Positions 44,216 to 53,816 of a stretch of DNA of 64,000 bases are shown one piece after another. The DNA is from CAYYKD01 sp964471825 (GTDB lineage: Bacteria; Spirochaetota; GWE2-31-10; CAYYKD01). The notes under the pieces are model-generated. The model made no database searches. It saw nothing but the letters and a program-made list of their open reading frames with translations, and was not told the DNA's origin. The stretch lies in the NCBI GenBank assembly GCA_964471825.1, contig CAYYKD010000002.1:75123-139122 (forward strand). Reading direction: 5' to 3'. Within the stretch, counting starts at the first letter, position 1, and each line of letters begins with the position of its first letter. The position numbers and the translations under genes were made by a program.

Positions 44216-45517
44216 CTATTTTAGATCTCTCTTATCAATTATTCTTTTTGCTTTTCCTTCACTTCTCTGTATTGTTTTTGGTTCAACGAGCTTAACCTTA
44301 GTATGAATATTTAAAGTACCGTAGAGTTTGGTTTCAATTTGTTTCTCTGTTTCCTCAAGTACCTTAATTTCATCGGAAAATAGTCTGTCATTCATCTCAA
44401 CTTGTACTTCCAGATAATCAAGATGACCTTTTTTGTCGACAACAAGTTGATAATGAGGCTCGATACCTTCAAACTTTAATAGCACCTCTTCGATCTGTGA
44501 TGGAAATACATTAACACCTCTAATTATCAGCATATCATCAGATCTGCCAAGAAGTCTGTGCATTCTAACTAATGTTCTTCCACACTCGCATTTAGATCGA
44601 TCAAGATAGGTAATATCGCGTGTACGATATCTTAGAATTGGCGTTCCTTCTTTTGTTAAAGTAGTAATAACCAGTTCACCCTTACTTCCCTCAGGAAGAA
44701 CCTCTTCTGTTTCAGGGTCGATAATTTCAGGATAAAAATGATCCTCAAAGAAGTGGAGCATATTTTGTTCTTCACATTCTGCTGCAACTCCGGGGCCAAT
44801 TATCTCTGTTAATCCGTATATATCATAGGCCTTAATACCAAGATTAGCTTCGATCTCTTTTCTCATAGTCTCAGACCACGGTTCAGCTCCAAAAAACCCG
44901 GCTTTGAGGCTACTTTTTCGTATATCAAACCCTTGGTCTTTTGCTATCTCAGCAAGGTATAATGAGTAAGATGGAGTACAGGTTATTGCTGTCGGTTTAA
45001 AATCTTTCATAATCTCTAACTGTCTTGCTGTGTTGCCTGCTGATATTGGGATTATACATGCACCTATTCTTCTAGTCCCATAGTGTACGCCAAGCCCGCC
45101 TGTAAATAATCCATAGCCGTATCCATTTTGTACAATGTCATTTTCTGTTACTCCACCCATGGATAGAGTTCTAGCCATTACTTCAGACCAGATATCAATG
45201 TCTTTTTGGGTGTATGCATCAACTACCGGTTTACCTGTAGTTCCGCTTGAGGTGTGAATTTCAACAAATTTATTGTGGCTTACGGCGGCAAGACCCAGAG
45301 GATACACATCTCTAAGTTCATATTTTGTTGTTAAAGGGAGTTTTGAAATGTCATCAATACTCTTGATGTCAGATGGTTTGATGTTTTTTTTGTCCATTTT
45401 ATCTTTGTAGAATGGTACGGTTGCATATAAATTTTCAACAAGCTTAACAAGGTTGGAACCTTGAATTTTTCGCATCTCTGAAGGGTCCATTGTTTCATTT
45501 TTACTATCCCAGATCAT
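44216..45517 (-). CDS. paaK: Phenylacetate-CoA ligase
   Basis: A 433-residue adenylate-forming ligase of normal length. Recognisable motifs are the AMP-binding loop SSGTTGKPVV, YGLTEIIGPG, TRDITYLD and the C-terminal lysine region (RSEGKAKRIID). It activates phenylacetate or a related aryl acid to the CoA thioester. In fermentative bacteria this protein usually works with 2-oxoacid ferredoxin oxidoreductases, in amino-acid breakdown. It is translated from a site 9 bp after the upstream TPR gene and followed by the ACT gene. Confidence 0.93.
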   Translation of the reverse strand: MIWDSKNETMDPSEMRKIQGSNLVKLVENLYATVPFYKDKMDKKNIKPSDIKSIDDISKLPLTTKYELRDVYPLGLAAVSHNKFVEIHTSSGTTGKPVVDAYTQKDIDIWSEVMARTLSMGGVTENDIVQNGYGYGLFTGGLGVHYGTRRIGACIIPISAGNTARQLEIMKDFKPTAITCTPSYSLYLAEIAKDQGFDIRKSSLKAGFFGAEPWSETMRKEIEANLGIKAYDIYGLTEIIGPGVAAECEEQNMLHFFEDHFYPEIIDPETEEVLPEGSKGELVITTLTKEGTPILRYRTRDITYLDRSKCECGRTLVRMHRLLGRSDDMLIIRGVNVFPSQIEEVLLKFEGIEPHYQLVVDKKGHLDYLEVQVEMNDRLFSDEIKVLEETEKQIETKLYGTLNIHTKVKLVEPKTIQRSEGKAKRIIDKRDLK

Positions 45518-45526
45518 TATCCGCTC

Positions 45527-47407
45527 CTACTCAATAATTAAAATATCATCTATATTTATTTTTTTAAAGAAACCTTGTTCAGATAATAAAACTTCTGAAA
45601 TATTTTCATCAAGTTTAATTATTGTAGCATATCCTTTTATATCTTCTTTGTTATATATAAATCTCGATCTTTTGAATTCAATCGGATAATTTTTATTTTG
45701 AATAACCAGAAGACGGTCTTTTAATTTGAGGTTGTTATATCTGCCGGCATTAATTATTGCTCTATTGTTTGATATTTTTACAATCTTACTTCTGAAGGGG
45801 ATAAATTTAGCAAATTCAGCAGCCAGGTTCTTGGCACTTAAGACAACTCTATTGTTTCCTTGTCTCATAGCAGAGTGTTCAACAATCTGTTCAAAATTGA
45901 CCCTGTTGTATAACTTTATTTTTAAATTAACAGAATTATCATTCTCTGTTGCAAAAAAATCAATATAAAATGGGCATGAGTTTTCGGATGCAATAATTGC
46001 TTTTTCCTGTCGGGTGTATTCTTTTTCATCGAATAACTCTACAATAAAACCGGGATAATCAATAGAGGCAGTCTTAAATATTGACGCTGCGTAACTCTCA
46101 AATCTAAAGTGTCTGTTATTTATATCATAGTTTATAAATAGAGGTATAGTGTAGATAGTATTAGGTGTTCTGTATTGGTTTAATCCCCAACTGTCCCCAA
46201 GCTTGTATGATATTCGAGTGGATTCAACTTCTATTTTGTCTTTAATATTTTTATCATTAGTATATTGACTTGCTATCTTTAATTCATTGATATATCTTTC
46301 GGGATATTTTTTTGATAAATAGTAATTAGCTAATTCGATTCGAGGTATAACGCCTGATGGATTAATCCTTAATGATTCTTTAAGATAGTAAAGATACAGA
46401 TCGAAGTTTGCACTTTTTTTGTTCGACATTGCAAAATCATAGTAATATTCTCCTCTGTCAAGTATACTTCTATTAGTAATTTGTAGATTATCAATAATCA
46501 GTATGTCGTACAATCGGGCAACGATTTCATTATCACTTCTTAGGTTTAGGCTTTTTTTTAGAGCCTCTATAGCTTTTTGGAAATTTCCCTGCATATTGTA
46601 ACATATTCCGATATGATAGAAAATTAAGTAATCTGATTCTTTATTGAGAAGACCTCTAAAAATATTTAGTGATTCATCAGGCCTGTTGAGAACAAGGAGA
46701 ACCTTAGCATACATAGTGTTGTATATGTCCCTTTTAGATATTTTTAAAGCTGTCTGAATCATTTCAAGGGATTTGTGATAGTTCTTTGTCTTGTAGAGAA
46801 ATATTGCATAATCATAGAATGCGTCTGAGTTTAAAGAGTTGAATTTAATGTTATACTCATAATATTCATTTGCTTTTTTTTGATCAATTTTTTCGAAATA
46901 CTTAGCCAAGAGCATATTTGCTTTATAATTCTTAAGGTCTCCGCTTAAGACTTCATCAATTGTTCTTTTGGCAAGGTGCGACTTACCTGATGAAAGATAT
47001 ATATCTGCAAGTCCATTTCGAGCTGAGTTATTTAGCGGGTCATACTGAAGAATTTCACGATACTTTGACTCTGCATCTGTGAACCTCCCTAGTTTTGACT
47101 CTATATCAGCTGTAAAAAGAAGAGTTTCATAATTATTTTTTGCAAGTTTCAAGGCACGATTTATGTATATGAAGGCATAGTTATATTCCCCGTTTAAATA
47201 ATATATTTCTGCAAGAAGTTTTATCGGCTCCTCGAAGTTCGGGTTAATATTTAGAGATTCTTTCAGTGATATTATAGCATTATTGTATTCTTCAAGAAAA
47301 TAGTACTTCCTTGCTTCATTATACCAGTCAATAGCACTTTTTGAATATAAACAGGTTAGTGAAAATAAAATCAGAATTAATAAAAATGTTCCCCTGTATT
47401 GCCGCAT
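45527..47407 (-). CDS. Exported tetratricopeptide-repeat protein
   Basis: A 626-residue protein with a signal peptide (about 1-22). About ten TPRs fill residues 25-370 (for example WYNEARKYYFLEEYNNAIIS and CYNMQGNFQKAIEALKKSL). The C-terminal 230 residues form a separate beta-rich domain without a recognised motif. It is probably a periplasmic scaffold. The gene is directly downstream of an IS-like remnant and upstream of paaK, with which it may be cotranscribed by proximity only. Confidence 0.8.
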   Translation of the reverse strand: MRQYRGTFLLILILFSLTCLYSKSAIDWYNEARKYYFLEEYNNAIISLKESLNINPNFEEPIKLLAEIYYLNGEYNYAFIYINRALKLAKNNYETLLFTADIESKLGRFTDAESKYREILQYDPLNNSARNGLADIYLSSGKSHLAKRTIDEVLSGDLKNYKANMLLAKYFEKIDQKKANEYYEYNIKFNSLNSDAFYDYAIFLYKTKNYHKSLEMIQTALKISKRDIYNTMYAKVLLVLNRPDESLNIFRGLLNKESDYLIFYHIGICYNMQGNFQKAIEALKKSLNLRSDNEIVARLYDILIIDNLQITNRSILDRGEYYYDFAMSNKKSANFDLYLYYLKESLRINPSGVIPRIELANYYLSKKYPERYINELKIASQYTNDKNIKDKIEVESTRISYKLGDSWGLNQYRTPNTIYTIPLFINYDINNRHFRFESYAASIFKTASIDYPGFIVELFDEKEYTRQEKAIIASENSCPFYIDFFATENDNSVNLKIKLYNRVNFEQIVEHSAMRQGNNRVVLSAKNLAAEFAKFIPFRSKIVKISNNRAIINAGRYNNLKLKDRLLVIQNKNYPIEFKRSRFIYNKEDIKGYATIIKLDENISEVLLSEQGFFKKINIDDILIIE

Positions 47408-47425
47408 AGTTTTCCTTTATATCTT

Positions 47426-47738
47426 GAGGCTCCCCAAAAAAAATCCCTTCAGTTTTTCATCGCTCCCTTTATGATTTTAATGGTAGCGATACGAGTGCTT
47501 GATCTTTTATTTGTAAAACGAAAGTCAAATCGTGGTAAAATATAAACAGGATGTCGTCGGTCAACCAAATGCGTTAAGGATGACATTGCATTTGCCTTGT
47601 TTGTCCTGGACATCGGACGAACATAAGCCGGTGCATACTCAAAATTAAGAAATAATGCTGCTTTTTTTTTACACACTTTCACAGATTTACCATAAAAAAT
47701 ACTTCACAAAAATTGAAATTTATTTTTGAAAGAGCCTC
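47426..47738. mobile_element. Decayed IS-like element, copy 3 (longest, 313 bp)
   Basis: It is bounded by GAGGCTC (47426) and GAGCCTC (47732-47738), in the opposite orientation to copy 1. Beside the ends it shares AAATCCCTTCAGTTTTT and CTTGATCTTTTATTTGTAAAAC with copy 1. It is longer because it keeps more of the interior, which carries an ORF remnant. It fills the 347-bp gap between the TPR gene and tlyC. Confidence 0.75.
47449..47682 (-). pseudogene. Probable transposase C-terminal remnant inside the element
   Basis: A 77-codon frame ending ILPRFDFRFTNKRSSTR. The same frame in copy 1 reads EYFLP, stop, FDACLTNKRSSKK, so the reading frame is conserved between copies, with a stop in one. The basic tail fits the end of a transposase, but I cannot name the family. 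Confidence 0.4.
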
Positions 47739-47754
47739 CTATAGTTCTATAGTT

Positions 47755-48558
47755 CTAATTATTATTAGTGTCGATTTCCAACTTAATTGCCTTAATATTT
47801 CTTCCTGTTATTGACTCTATAGTAAAGTTTAGATTGTTATAACTTACCTTTTCTCCCTTTAAAGGGATTTTACCAAAGAGCATAAACATTAAACCGCCTA
47901 GAGTGTCAATCTCTTCTACTGTCAGATTTGTTGCAAGCTGATCATTCATTTCTTCTATGGTTAATCTTGGATTGATAATAAATGTGTTTTCTGAGACAGT
48001 AATAATATCATCAATTTCATTATCAAATTCATCTTGAATATCCCCTATGATTTTTTCTACAATGTCCTCTAGAGTAATAATTCCTGACATACCGCCATAT
48101 TCATCGACGACAATTGCCATGTGGCTTTTTCTCTCTCTGAGCTCAATTAAAAGTGTACTTATATACTTCGTCTCAGGTACAAAAAATGCAGGTCTGAACT
48201 CATTCTGAAGTATAAAACCGTTTGGTGCAGACAACGACTTTAGTAGATCTTTTGTGTGCAAAATCCCGATAATATTATCAATCTTTTCATCATACACGGG
48301 GAGTCTTGAAAATATTTTTGCTGATAGCATATTTAGGATATCTTCAAGTTTTGAGTCCTTAGAAATACTGGTAACATCTACCCTGGGAACCATTATCTCT
48401 TTAACTGTAAACTCTTTTAAGTCAACAATATTTTTGATCATTTTTATATCATTGTGATCAAGTAAACCCCTTTTTTCAAGATCTCTAATCGACCTGTGAA
48501 GAGGATTTTCTTTATTTCGTAATTTTTTAATCTTCTGTAATATTCTATTCAATCTCAA
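47755..48558 (-). CDS. tlyC: TlyC/CorC-type CBS-domain protein
   Basis: A 267-residue protein with two CBS domains (about 50-185, beginning EIMVPRVDVTSI and including VVDEYGGMSGIITLEDIVE) and a C-terminal CorC/HlyC transporter-associated domain (about 195-262). It lacks the membrane DUF21 domain. Family names include hemolysin C (Brachyspira TlyC) and CorC; the present view is a role in ion homeostasis. It overlaps ybeY by 14 bp at the end of the phoH operon. Confidence 0.9.
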   Translation of the reverse strand: MRLNRILQKIKKLRNKENPLHRSIRDLEKRGLLDHNDIKMIKNIVDLKEFTVKEIMVPRVDVTSISKDSKLEDILNMLSAKIFSRLPVYDEKIDNIIGILHTKDLLKSLSAPNGFILQNEFRPAFFVPETKYISTLLIELRERKSHMAIVVDEYGGMSGIITLEDIVEKIIGDIQDEFDNEIDDIITVSENTFIINPRLTIEEMNDQLATNLTVEEIDTLGGLMFMLFGKIPLKGEKVSYNNLNFTIESITGRNIKAIKLEIDTNNN

Positions 48559-49027
48559 CTCCGGTTAGTTTTTTGTAAATTCCATTCTCCATGATTGCCA
48601 TCTCTCCGCTGTTTTCTTCATCATGATCATAACCTAAAAGATGAAGTGTTCCGTGAAGAGATAGAAAAAAAATCTCATCTTGCAGTGATATTTTTCTTTC
48701 ATTTGATTGCTCTAATGCTTTATCGACTGATATGATGATATCACCTAAAAAACCGTTTTTTACTGCAAATTCAAATTCATTATTTGAGCTTTCCAGTTGA
48801 TCAAAAGATAACACATCAGTAGGTTTGTCGATCCCACGATATTGTTGATTTAAATTCATTATAGTATCGTTGCTGCAAAAAAAAAGCGATAGTGATACAC
48901 CTTTTTGTTTAAGCTCTTTTAAAACTTTTTTTATCCAACTTACAACTTTTTGCTTACTTATTATAGTATTGTATGAAATGTCTTCAAAGTCAATTAAAAT
49001 TTCAGTTCTTTTGAATATTTGTTTCAT
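48545..49027 (-). CDS. ybeY: Endoribonuclease YbeY (16S rRNA maturation)
   Basis: A 160-residue protein with the UPF0054 zinc motif HGTLHLLGYDHD (His125, His129, His135) and the preceding NQQYRGIDKPTDVLSF and GDIIIS strands. YbeY takes part in 16S rRNA 3'-end processing and ribosome quality control. The gene overlaps the HD-hydrolase gene by 26 bp and tlyC by 14 bp, which is the usual bacterial gene order. Confidence 0.94.
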   Translation of the reverse strand: MKQIFKRTEILIDFEDISYNTIISKQKVVSWIKKVLKELKQKGVSLSLFFCSNDTIMNLNQQYRGIDKPTDVLSFDQLESSNNEFEFAVKNGFLGDIIISVDKALEQSNERKISLQDEIFFLSLHGTLHLLGYDHDEENSGEMAIMENGIYKKLTGVEIE

Positions 49028-51254
49028 TTTCTTCCCTATTTTTGTTTTGAGTTTGCTCTGGATATTCGATTCGGGAATGATACATCCCTATCAGTACCCT
49101 TAGAAAAACTTTTTTTATCTTTGTAAGATCTTTGAGAGTCAGACCTGATTCATCAAGATGCCCCTCTAGAAATTTTTCATCAAATATTCTGTCTAATAAC
49201 TTTTCTATCTTTACCGCTGAAAATGATTTTAAAGATCTGCAGGTTGCCTCTACCTGGTCCGCCAGAAAAACTATTGCAGACTCCGGAAACTGGGGGTTTT
49301 TACCATTATATCTAAAAAATTCGCTACTTATATCCTCTTTTTCCGGTTCATTATTTTTTATTGCCATATCATAGAAGTATTTAATTATGGTATTACCGTG
49401 GTGCTGACTGATAATATCAATTACCTCTTTAGGTAGTTTGTTATTTAATGCTTTTTCTGTACCTGCTTTAAGATGTCCCTTAATGATTGAAACAGAAATT
49501 GAAGGTTTTACAAGGTCATGCTTGTTGTGATCGCTCTGATTCTCGATAAAATAATCGGGATTATCAACCTTTCCAATATCATGATAGTACCCCCCGACCC
49601 TGGCAAGGACTGCATTTGCTCCAATTTCTCGTGCAGCAGCCTCAGCAAGGTTACCTACTACAATTGAGTGATGGTAGGTTCCAATGGCTCCTGTAAATAG
49701 TGTCTGCATTAAAGGTGAAGACATATCAGAAAGCTCCTGTAGTCTGAAAATTGTTGGTGAATTTAACAACAGTTCTCCCAGAGCTATTATACCGATAGCA
49801 AGGAGTGATGAAAATAAACCATTAAATGATGCAAATACAAGTAGTGTAAAAATATCAATTAACGGGAAATTTGAGTTGAGAAATATAAATAATGTAATGA
49901 GAATATTTATTATTGATAGTTTTAATCCTGCAAGTAATAAGTCAGCACGCCCCTTAACACTTGAGATTGTAAAAACCGAACTAACCCCTGACGCAAATAT
50001 AAATATAAATCCATATTCGTTGTAGTCTGAGATAACAAAAAACATCATTGCAAGAATTATTGAAAAGTAACTCGATAATGATTTTGAAAAGAGAAAGGCC
50101 AGGGTAAATGTAAATGCAGATATTGGTAGGTATAAACCATAATAAGCACCTGATTTATCAAAACCAAGGTATGCCGGCAACGACATAAAAAAAACATAAA
50201 CTACAAGCAGAATACTTATAAAGGCAGTATTTCTTACTCTAGAAAAAAATGCAGGATCAAAGTGAATTATGTAAAAATATGAAAAAATCATGATTGCAAG
50301 TGTAAAGAGAGTTAATGAGAGGGCCTTTTTTACATTAAAATGCCCCCCTGCCACTGACATTACGGCTTTTACTTTTGATTCATTGTCTATAGTAATTAAT
50401 TCGCCCTTTTTTAAGACCGGATCGCCCTTTTTGATAGTTTTATAGATAGGCTCGGCATTGTTTATTGCTTCCCTAAGCAATTGATCGGATAACTCCTTAT
50501 CATAATGCAGATTAGGCTTTAATAATTCTTTTAGTGTGTTTTTTAGTACATGTTTTTCATTTGACTTCATGCCGTTTAGGTCTGAGACGATTTTGTTGTA
50601 TAATTCATCCAGCACCTGATGTTTTATATTTAGATTATAAAGAGATAAAACCTCATCTTTTATTGTATTGTTTTCTGTTTTTCGAATGAAAACACCTGAG
50701 GCTTCAAGGATCTCAATTTTACTTTCACTTATTTCTATAAGACCTTTTTCAAGATAACCTGAGTATTCATCGATAATTTTTTCAGAGAGATTGTTATTTT
50801 CAAGAATCTGTTTTAGAAGGTTAAATTCCTGATTTCCTATGGAATAAACAAGGTCAGAATATTTTGCATTAAAGACTTCGTAGTTCTCAGATAACACAAT
50901 GTTATTAAATAAGTATGAAAGATGTTTGATGTTATTTTTAGAATCTGATGTCCTTAGAATGTATGCGGGGCTTAGAGTTATCTTTAGAAGTTCAATATTT
51001 CTTTGAGTTGCATCTTTGTCAATATATCTTATTGTAGTTCGAGCAATAAGGTCATAATTAAGTGTTTCGCCAATCTGAGGCAAACTTTTTTTACTTACAG
51101 GATGATAAATAATAAGTGCGTCAATAATTAAAAATAAAAGTGATGCAATTGTTATTTTTTGAATTATTTTTAGTGAGAATTTTTTTAGTGAGAGTTTTTG
51201 TACAGAGAGTTTATTTACTGTAATTTTTTTTAAGATAAAATTAGACTTTTTCAT
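49002..51254 (-). CDS. pgpH: 7TM-HD phosphohydrolase, PgpH-like (probable cyclic-di-AMP phosphodiesterase)
   Basis: A protein of about 750 residues. A first membrane segment (about 30-50) precedes an extracellular 7TMR-HDED domain (about 60-310), seven membrane segments (about 315-510) and an HDIG domain. The latter has HHSIVVGNLAEAAA, the HD pair in GGYYHDIGKVD and a later HHGNT. The same architecture in Listeria PgpH degrades cyclic di-AMP. Start choice is open (GTG 51269, ATG 51263 or 51254); all overlap the end of phoH. The N-tail shows short Lys/Leu repeats derived from a tandem 15-bp duplication. Confidence 0.88.
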   Translation of the reverse strand: MKKSNFILKKITVNKLSVQKLSLKKFSLKIIQKITIASLLFLIIDALIIYHPVSKKSLPQIGETLNYDLIARTTIRYIDKDATQRNIELLKITLSPAYILRTSDSKNNIKHLSYLFNNIVLSENYEVFNAKYSDLVYSIGNQEFNLLKQILENNNLSEKIIDEYSGYLEKGLIEISESKIEILEASGVFIRKTENNTIKDEVLSLYNLNIKHQVLDELYNKIVSDLNGMKSNEKHVLKNTLKELLKPNLHYDKELSDQLLREAINNAEPIYKTIKKGDPVLKKGELITIDNESKVKAVMSVAGGHFNVKKALSLTLFTLAIMIFSYFYIIHFDPAFFSRVRNTAFISILLVVYVFFMSLPAYLGFDKSGAYYGLYLPISAFTFTLAFLFSKSLSSYFSIILAMMFFVISDYNEYGFIFIFASGVSSVFTISSVKGRADLLLAGLKLSIINILITLFIFLNSNFPLIDIFTLLVFASFNGLFSSLLAIGIIALGELLLNSPTIFRLQELSDMSSPLMQTLFTGAIGTYHHSIVVGNLAEAAAREIGANAVLARVGGYYHDIGKVDNPDYFIENQSDHNKHDLVKPSISVSIIKGHLKAGTEKALNNKLPKEVIDIISQHHGNTIIKYFYDMAIKNNEPEKEDISSEFFRYNGKNPQFPESAIVFLADQVEATCRSLKSFSAVKIEKLLDRIFDEKFLEGHLDESGLTLKDLTKIKKVFLRVLIGMYHSRIEYPEQTQNKNREENETNIQKN

Positions 51255-52188
51255 ATTGCTCATATGCACAGACGATTTTTTTTACTAGAGGGTGTCTGAC
51301 AACATCTTTTTCTTCGAATTCCAGGAAACCAATTTCGGGGATTCTGTTAAGTATTCTAATAGCCTCAACAAGCCCGCTCTTTTTTTTGTGTGGCAGGTCA
51401 ATCTGTGTAATGTCACCGGTTATAAAAAGTTTAGAGTTTTCGCCAAGCCTAGTCAGAAACATTTTCATCTGATTGTGAAGAGAATTTTGTGCCTCATCAA
51501 GAATAACTATAGCATCATTAAATGTTCTTCCACGCATATAGGCAAGCGGTGCGATCTCAATTAGTCCTTGACTGGATAATTTTGCATAGGTCTCTGTATC
51601 TATCAGCGAGTTAATTGAGTCAAAGAGTGGAACGAGATAAGGGTTAATTTTTTGTATGAAGTCTCCGGGAAGAAAACCAAGGCTCTCTCCAGCCTCAACA
51701 ACAGGGCGTGTTAGTATTAGTTTTTTTATGTTTTTATCAAGAAGTTGCTTTATGGCATAGGCTATTGCTATAAATGTTTTGCCTGTGCCGGCAGGACCAT
51801 ATGAAAAAACAATATCTTTTTTTTCTAGCATTCTTATATAGAGTCCCTGATTAACAGTTTTAGGATTAATGACTTTTTTTGCTTTATTAATCTCGATATT
51901 AGAATTCATAACTGACTTTAGATCTATGCCCGTATCATTATCAAGCTCTTTGTAGACTATTTCGATAAGACTGCTGTATACAGTTCCATTATTTTCAGCT
52001 ATCGATATGAGGCTGTGGATAAGTCTATTTATTTTACCACTCGGGTCATCATCAAAATGGATCTCATTTCCGGTCGAGAAAATTTCAAAGCCTGAAATAG
52101 TGTTTATCTTTCGAAGGTTTTTGTCATTTATTCCGCAAATCCTGATGAGTATATCTGAGTTGTCGATAATTATTGAATTCTTAGTCAT
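51241..52188 (-). CDS. phoH: PhoH-family ATPase (YbeZ type)
   Basis: A 315-residue protein with an N-terminal KH-like region and the PhoH NTPase: Walker A GPAGTGKTF, TRPVVEAGESLGFLPGD, YMRGRTF and Walker B VILDEAQN, ending with RHPLVKKIV. YbeZ-type PhoH proteins work with YbeY in RNA metabolism, which fits the order phoH, HD hydrolase, ybeY, tlyC in one overlapping operon. The gene is the first of the four. Confidence 0.94.
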   Translation of the reverse strand: MTKNSIIIDNSDILIRICGINDKNLRKINTISGFEIFSTGNEIHFDDDPSGKINRLIHSLISIAENNGTVYSSLIEIVYKELDNDTGIDLKSVMNSNIEINKAKKVINPKTVNQGLYIRMLEKKDIVFSYGPAGTGKTFIAIAYAIKQLLDKNIKKLILTRPVVEAGESLGFLPGDFIQKINPYLVPLFDSINSLIDTETYAKLSSQGLIEIAPLAYMRGRTFNDAIVILDEAQNSLHNQMKMFLTRLGENSKLFITGDITQIDLPHKKKSGLVEAIRILNRIPEIGFLEFEEKDVVRHPLVKKIVCAYEQYEKV

Positions 52189-52387
52189 ATAGAATGCGGA
52201 TTATAATTTAAAAGAGAAAAAAAGTCAAAATAAATTTACTTTGTTGAAAAGTATCGTAATTAAATCTGCAACTAAAAAAATTGGGTTTATTGAACTGGGT
52301 ATTTTTGCATGAGTCTTAATCACTACAAATTAACATCAAATATAGCTTTACAATAGCCGCTATAGTTTTAACTACTTTAACACAATA

Positions 52388-52416
52388 TTAACAACTCCTT
52401 TATCGTCAATTAATAT
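52388..52416 (+). promoter_or_regulatory. Promoter of the porin-like gene
   Basis: TTAACA (52388-52393) and TAATAT (52411-52416) are 17 bp apart, about 55 bp before the ATG. The consensus AAAGGAG ribosome site that follows suggests high expression. Confidence 0.5.
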
Positions 52417-52470
52417 TTTTTATATATTTTGCGTCAACACCAATAAGGTGAAATAAAAAGGAGAGTAAAA

Positions 52471-53628
52471 ATGAAAAAAATCAGTATTTTAGTTTTAATG
52501 ATTGTTGGGTTGACAGTAGCCTTATCAGCTCAAACTGACGACAAAAAAAAGGCATCACCTGTAAAGGTAGGTCTTTCTTATTCTGCACAGTATCACTATG
52601 ACACACTTGGTGATAATGCAGGTAAAAACAGAGGGGAAGCTGATCAATATATCAGAAATGAAGCTACAGCTGACTTTGGTTTTGATATTTTTAAAAATGA
52701 CAGCATTAAGTTAACCGGTAAGGCTTATATCAAGGACAGATTTGATATCAAGTTTGGTACAACTACAGTTGTTACTGATGTTGTAGCAGTTCCTGCTAAA
52801 ACTGCAAAAATAGCAACAGTTATACCAAGAAACAGACTTTACTTGGGTTACACTTGGGGTTTGGACATTGTTAAGATGATCCAAATCGGCTTAGAGCATG
52901 AGTTTAGACTTGAGAATGACTTAACTAAAACCGGTGCTGTGTTAAGAATATCTCCGGCAGTATTGTCTATATCAAGTAAAGCAAAAGAACTTCAAGGGTT
53001 CTCTTTTAGTGTTAAACAACTTGCTGGTATTCATTTAAATCTTTCTCCTGCATCAAGAGTCGGTAAAGATAAAAAACATCCAAATATAGAGGTGTTTGAA
53101 GCGGTAGAACTTGAAGGTACTTATCAGGTTGCATTTGAATTCTTACATTTTATACCGGACAACAAAGACATTAAAGGTTCTTTCTATGTCAAAGATTATC
53201 TTAATATACTATTACACTCTGCTGATGTTAAGACACAAAGCTACATCAAGTATAATGATATTACTGTTGGTCTAGAGTTTGACTTCTTTAAAGTTAAACC
53301 AAGAGTTGCACTTTTAGTAAGCCCGCTTGCAAAGGTTGCTGAAACTAAATCACAATATGCTGTTGATTCGGGATATGCTGCTCAAAAAGCACTTAAGGGA
53401 TCTTCAGAGGCGTTTGTTGGTTTTGAAACAGGTGTATCTTTCTCAAAAGAATGGTTCTCAATTGGTGTAACTTACCAAGGAAGATCAAAAGTATACAACA
53501 AAGATACAGATGGAAAAGAGACATTTTATGATGATTTCTTTACTGGTCTAGAAGGACAAACTTTAGCTGAAGCTCAATTGAAAGCATGGCAATCACATGT
53601 TGAAGTTGTTGTTGGTTTCAAGTTATAA
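52471..53628 (+). CDS. Abundant-type outer-membrane porin-like protein
   Basis: A 385-residue protein with a clean signal peptide (cleavage after LSAQ, about residue 21). The mature chain is a series of amphipathic strands with alternating aromatic and polar residues (VGLSYSAQYHYD, LYLGYTWGL, FSIGVTYQGRS), ending VVVGFKL, as expected for a beta-barrel. Its simple codon choice, strong ribosome site, promoter and terminator point to high expression. I cannot assign a named porin family. Confidence 0.75.
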   Translation: MKKISILVLMIVGLTVALSAQTDDKKKASPVKVGLSYSAQYHYDTLGDNAGKNRGEADQYIRNEATADFGFDIFKNDSIKLTGKAYIKDRFDIKFGTTTVVTDVVAVPAKTAKIATVIPRNRLYLGYTWGLDIVKMIQIGLEHEFRLENDLTKTGAVLRISPAVLSISSKAKELQGFSFSVKQLAGIHLNLSPASRVGKDKKHPNIEVFEAVELEGTYQVAFEFLHFIPDNKDIKGSFYVKDYLNILLHSADVKTQSYIKYNDITVGLEFDFFKVKPRVALLVSPLAKVAETKSQYAVDSGYAAQKALKGSSEAFVGFETGVSFSKEWFSIGVTYQGRSKVYNKDTDGKETFYDDFFTGLEGQTLAEAQLKAWQSHVEVVVGFKL

Positions 53629-53672
53629 TTCGTCCAATCAATTTGTTTAGTTGATTTAATAAAAACTAATTT

Positions 53673-53710
53673 AAAGGGGCTGTTCTAGATAGACGGCCTC
53701 TTTATTTTAT
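53673..53710 (+). terminator. Rho-independent terminator
   Basis: AAAGGGGCT (53673-53681) pairs with GGCCTCTTT (53695-53703) with G-T wobbles, followed by a T-rich tract, 45 bp after the porin-like gene. Confidence 0.65.
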
Positions 53711-53816
53711 TAATTGGTGTTTAAATGGTTTAACAGATTATTAACATTATTCTAATACTAAAAATAGAAATAAAAACTATAAACTTATTGATAATTTAAA
53801 AATAGGCGGTGATAAA

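Noticed and set aside
49684..50025. A 113-codon plus-strand frame within the HD-hydrolase gene
   Set aside because: It is antisense to a membrane segment region of a well-supported gene and has no start signal.
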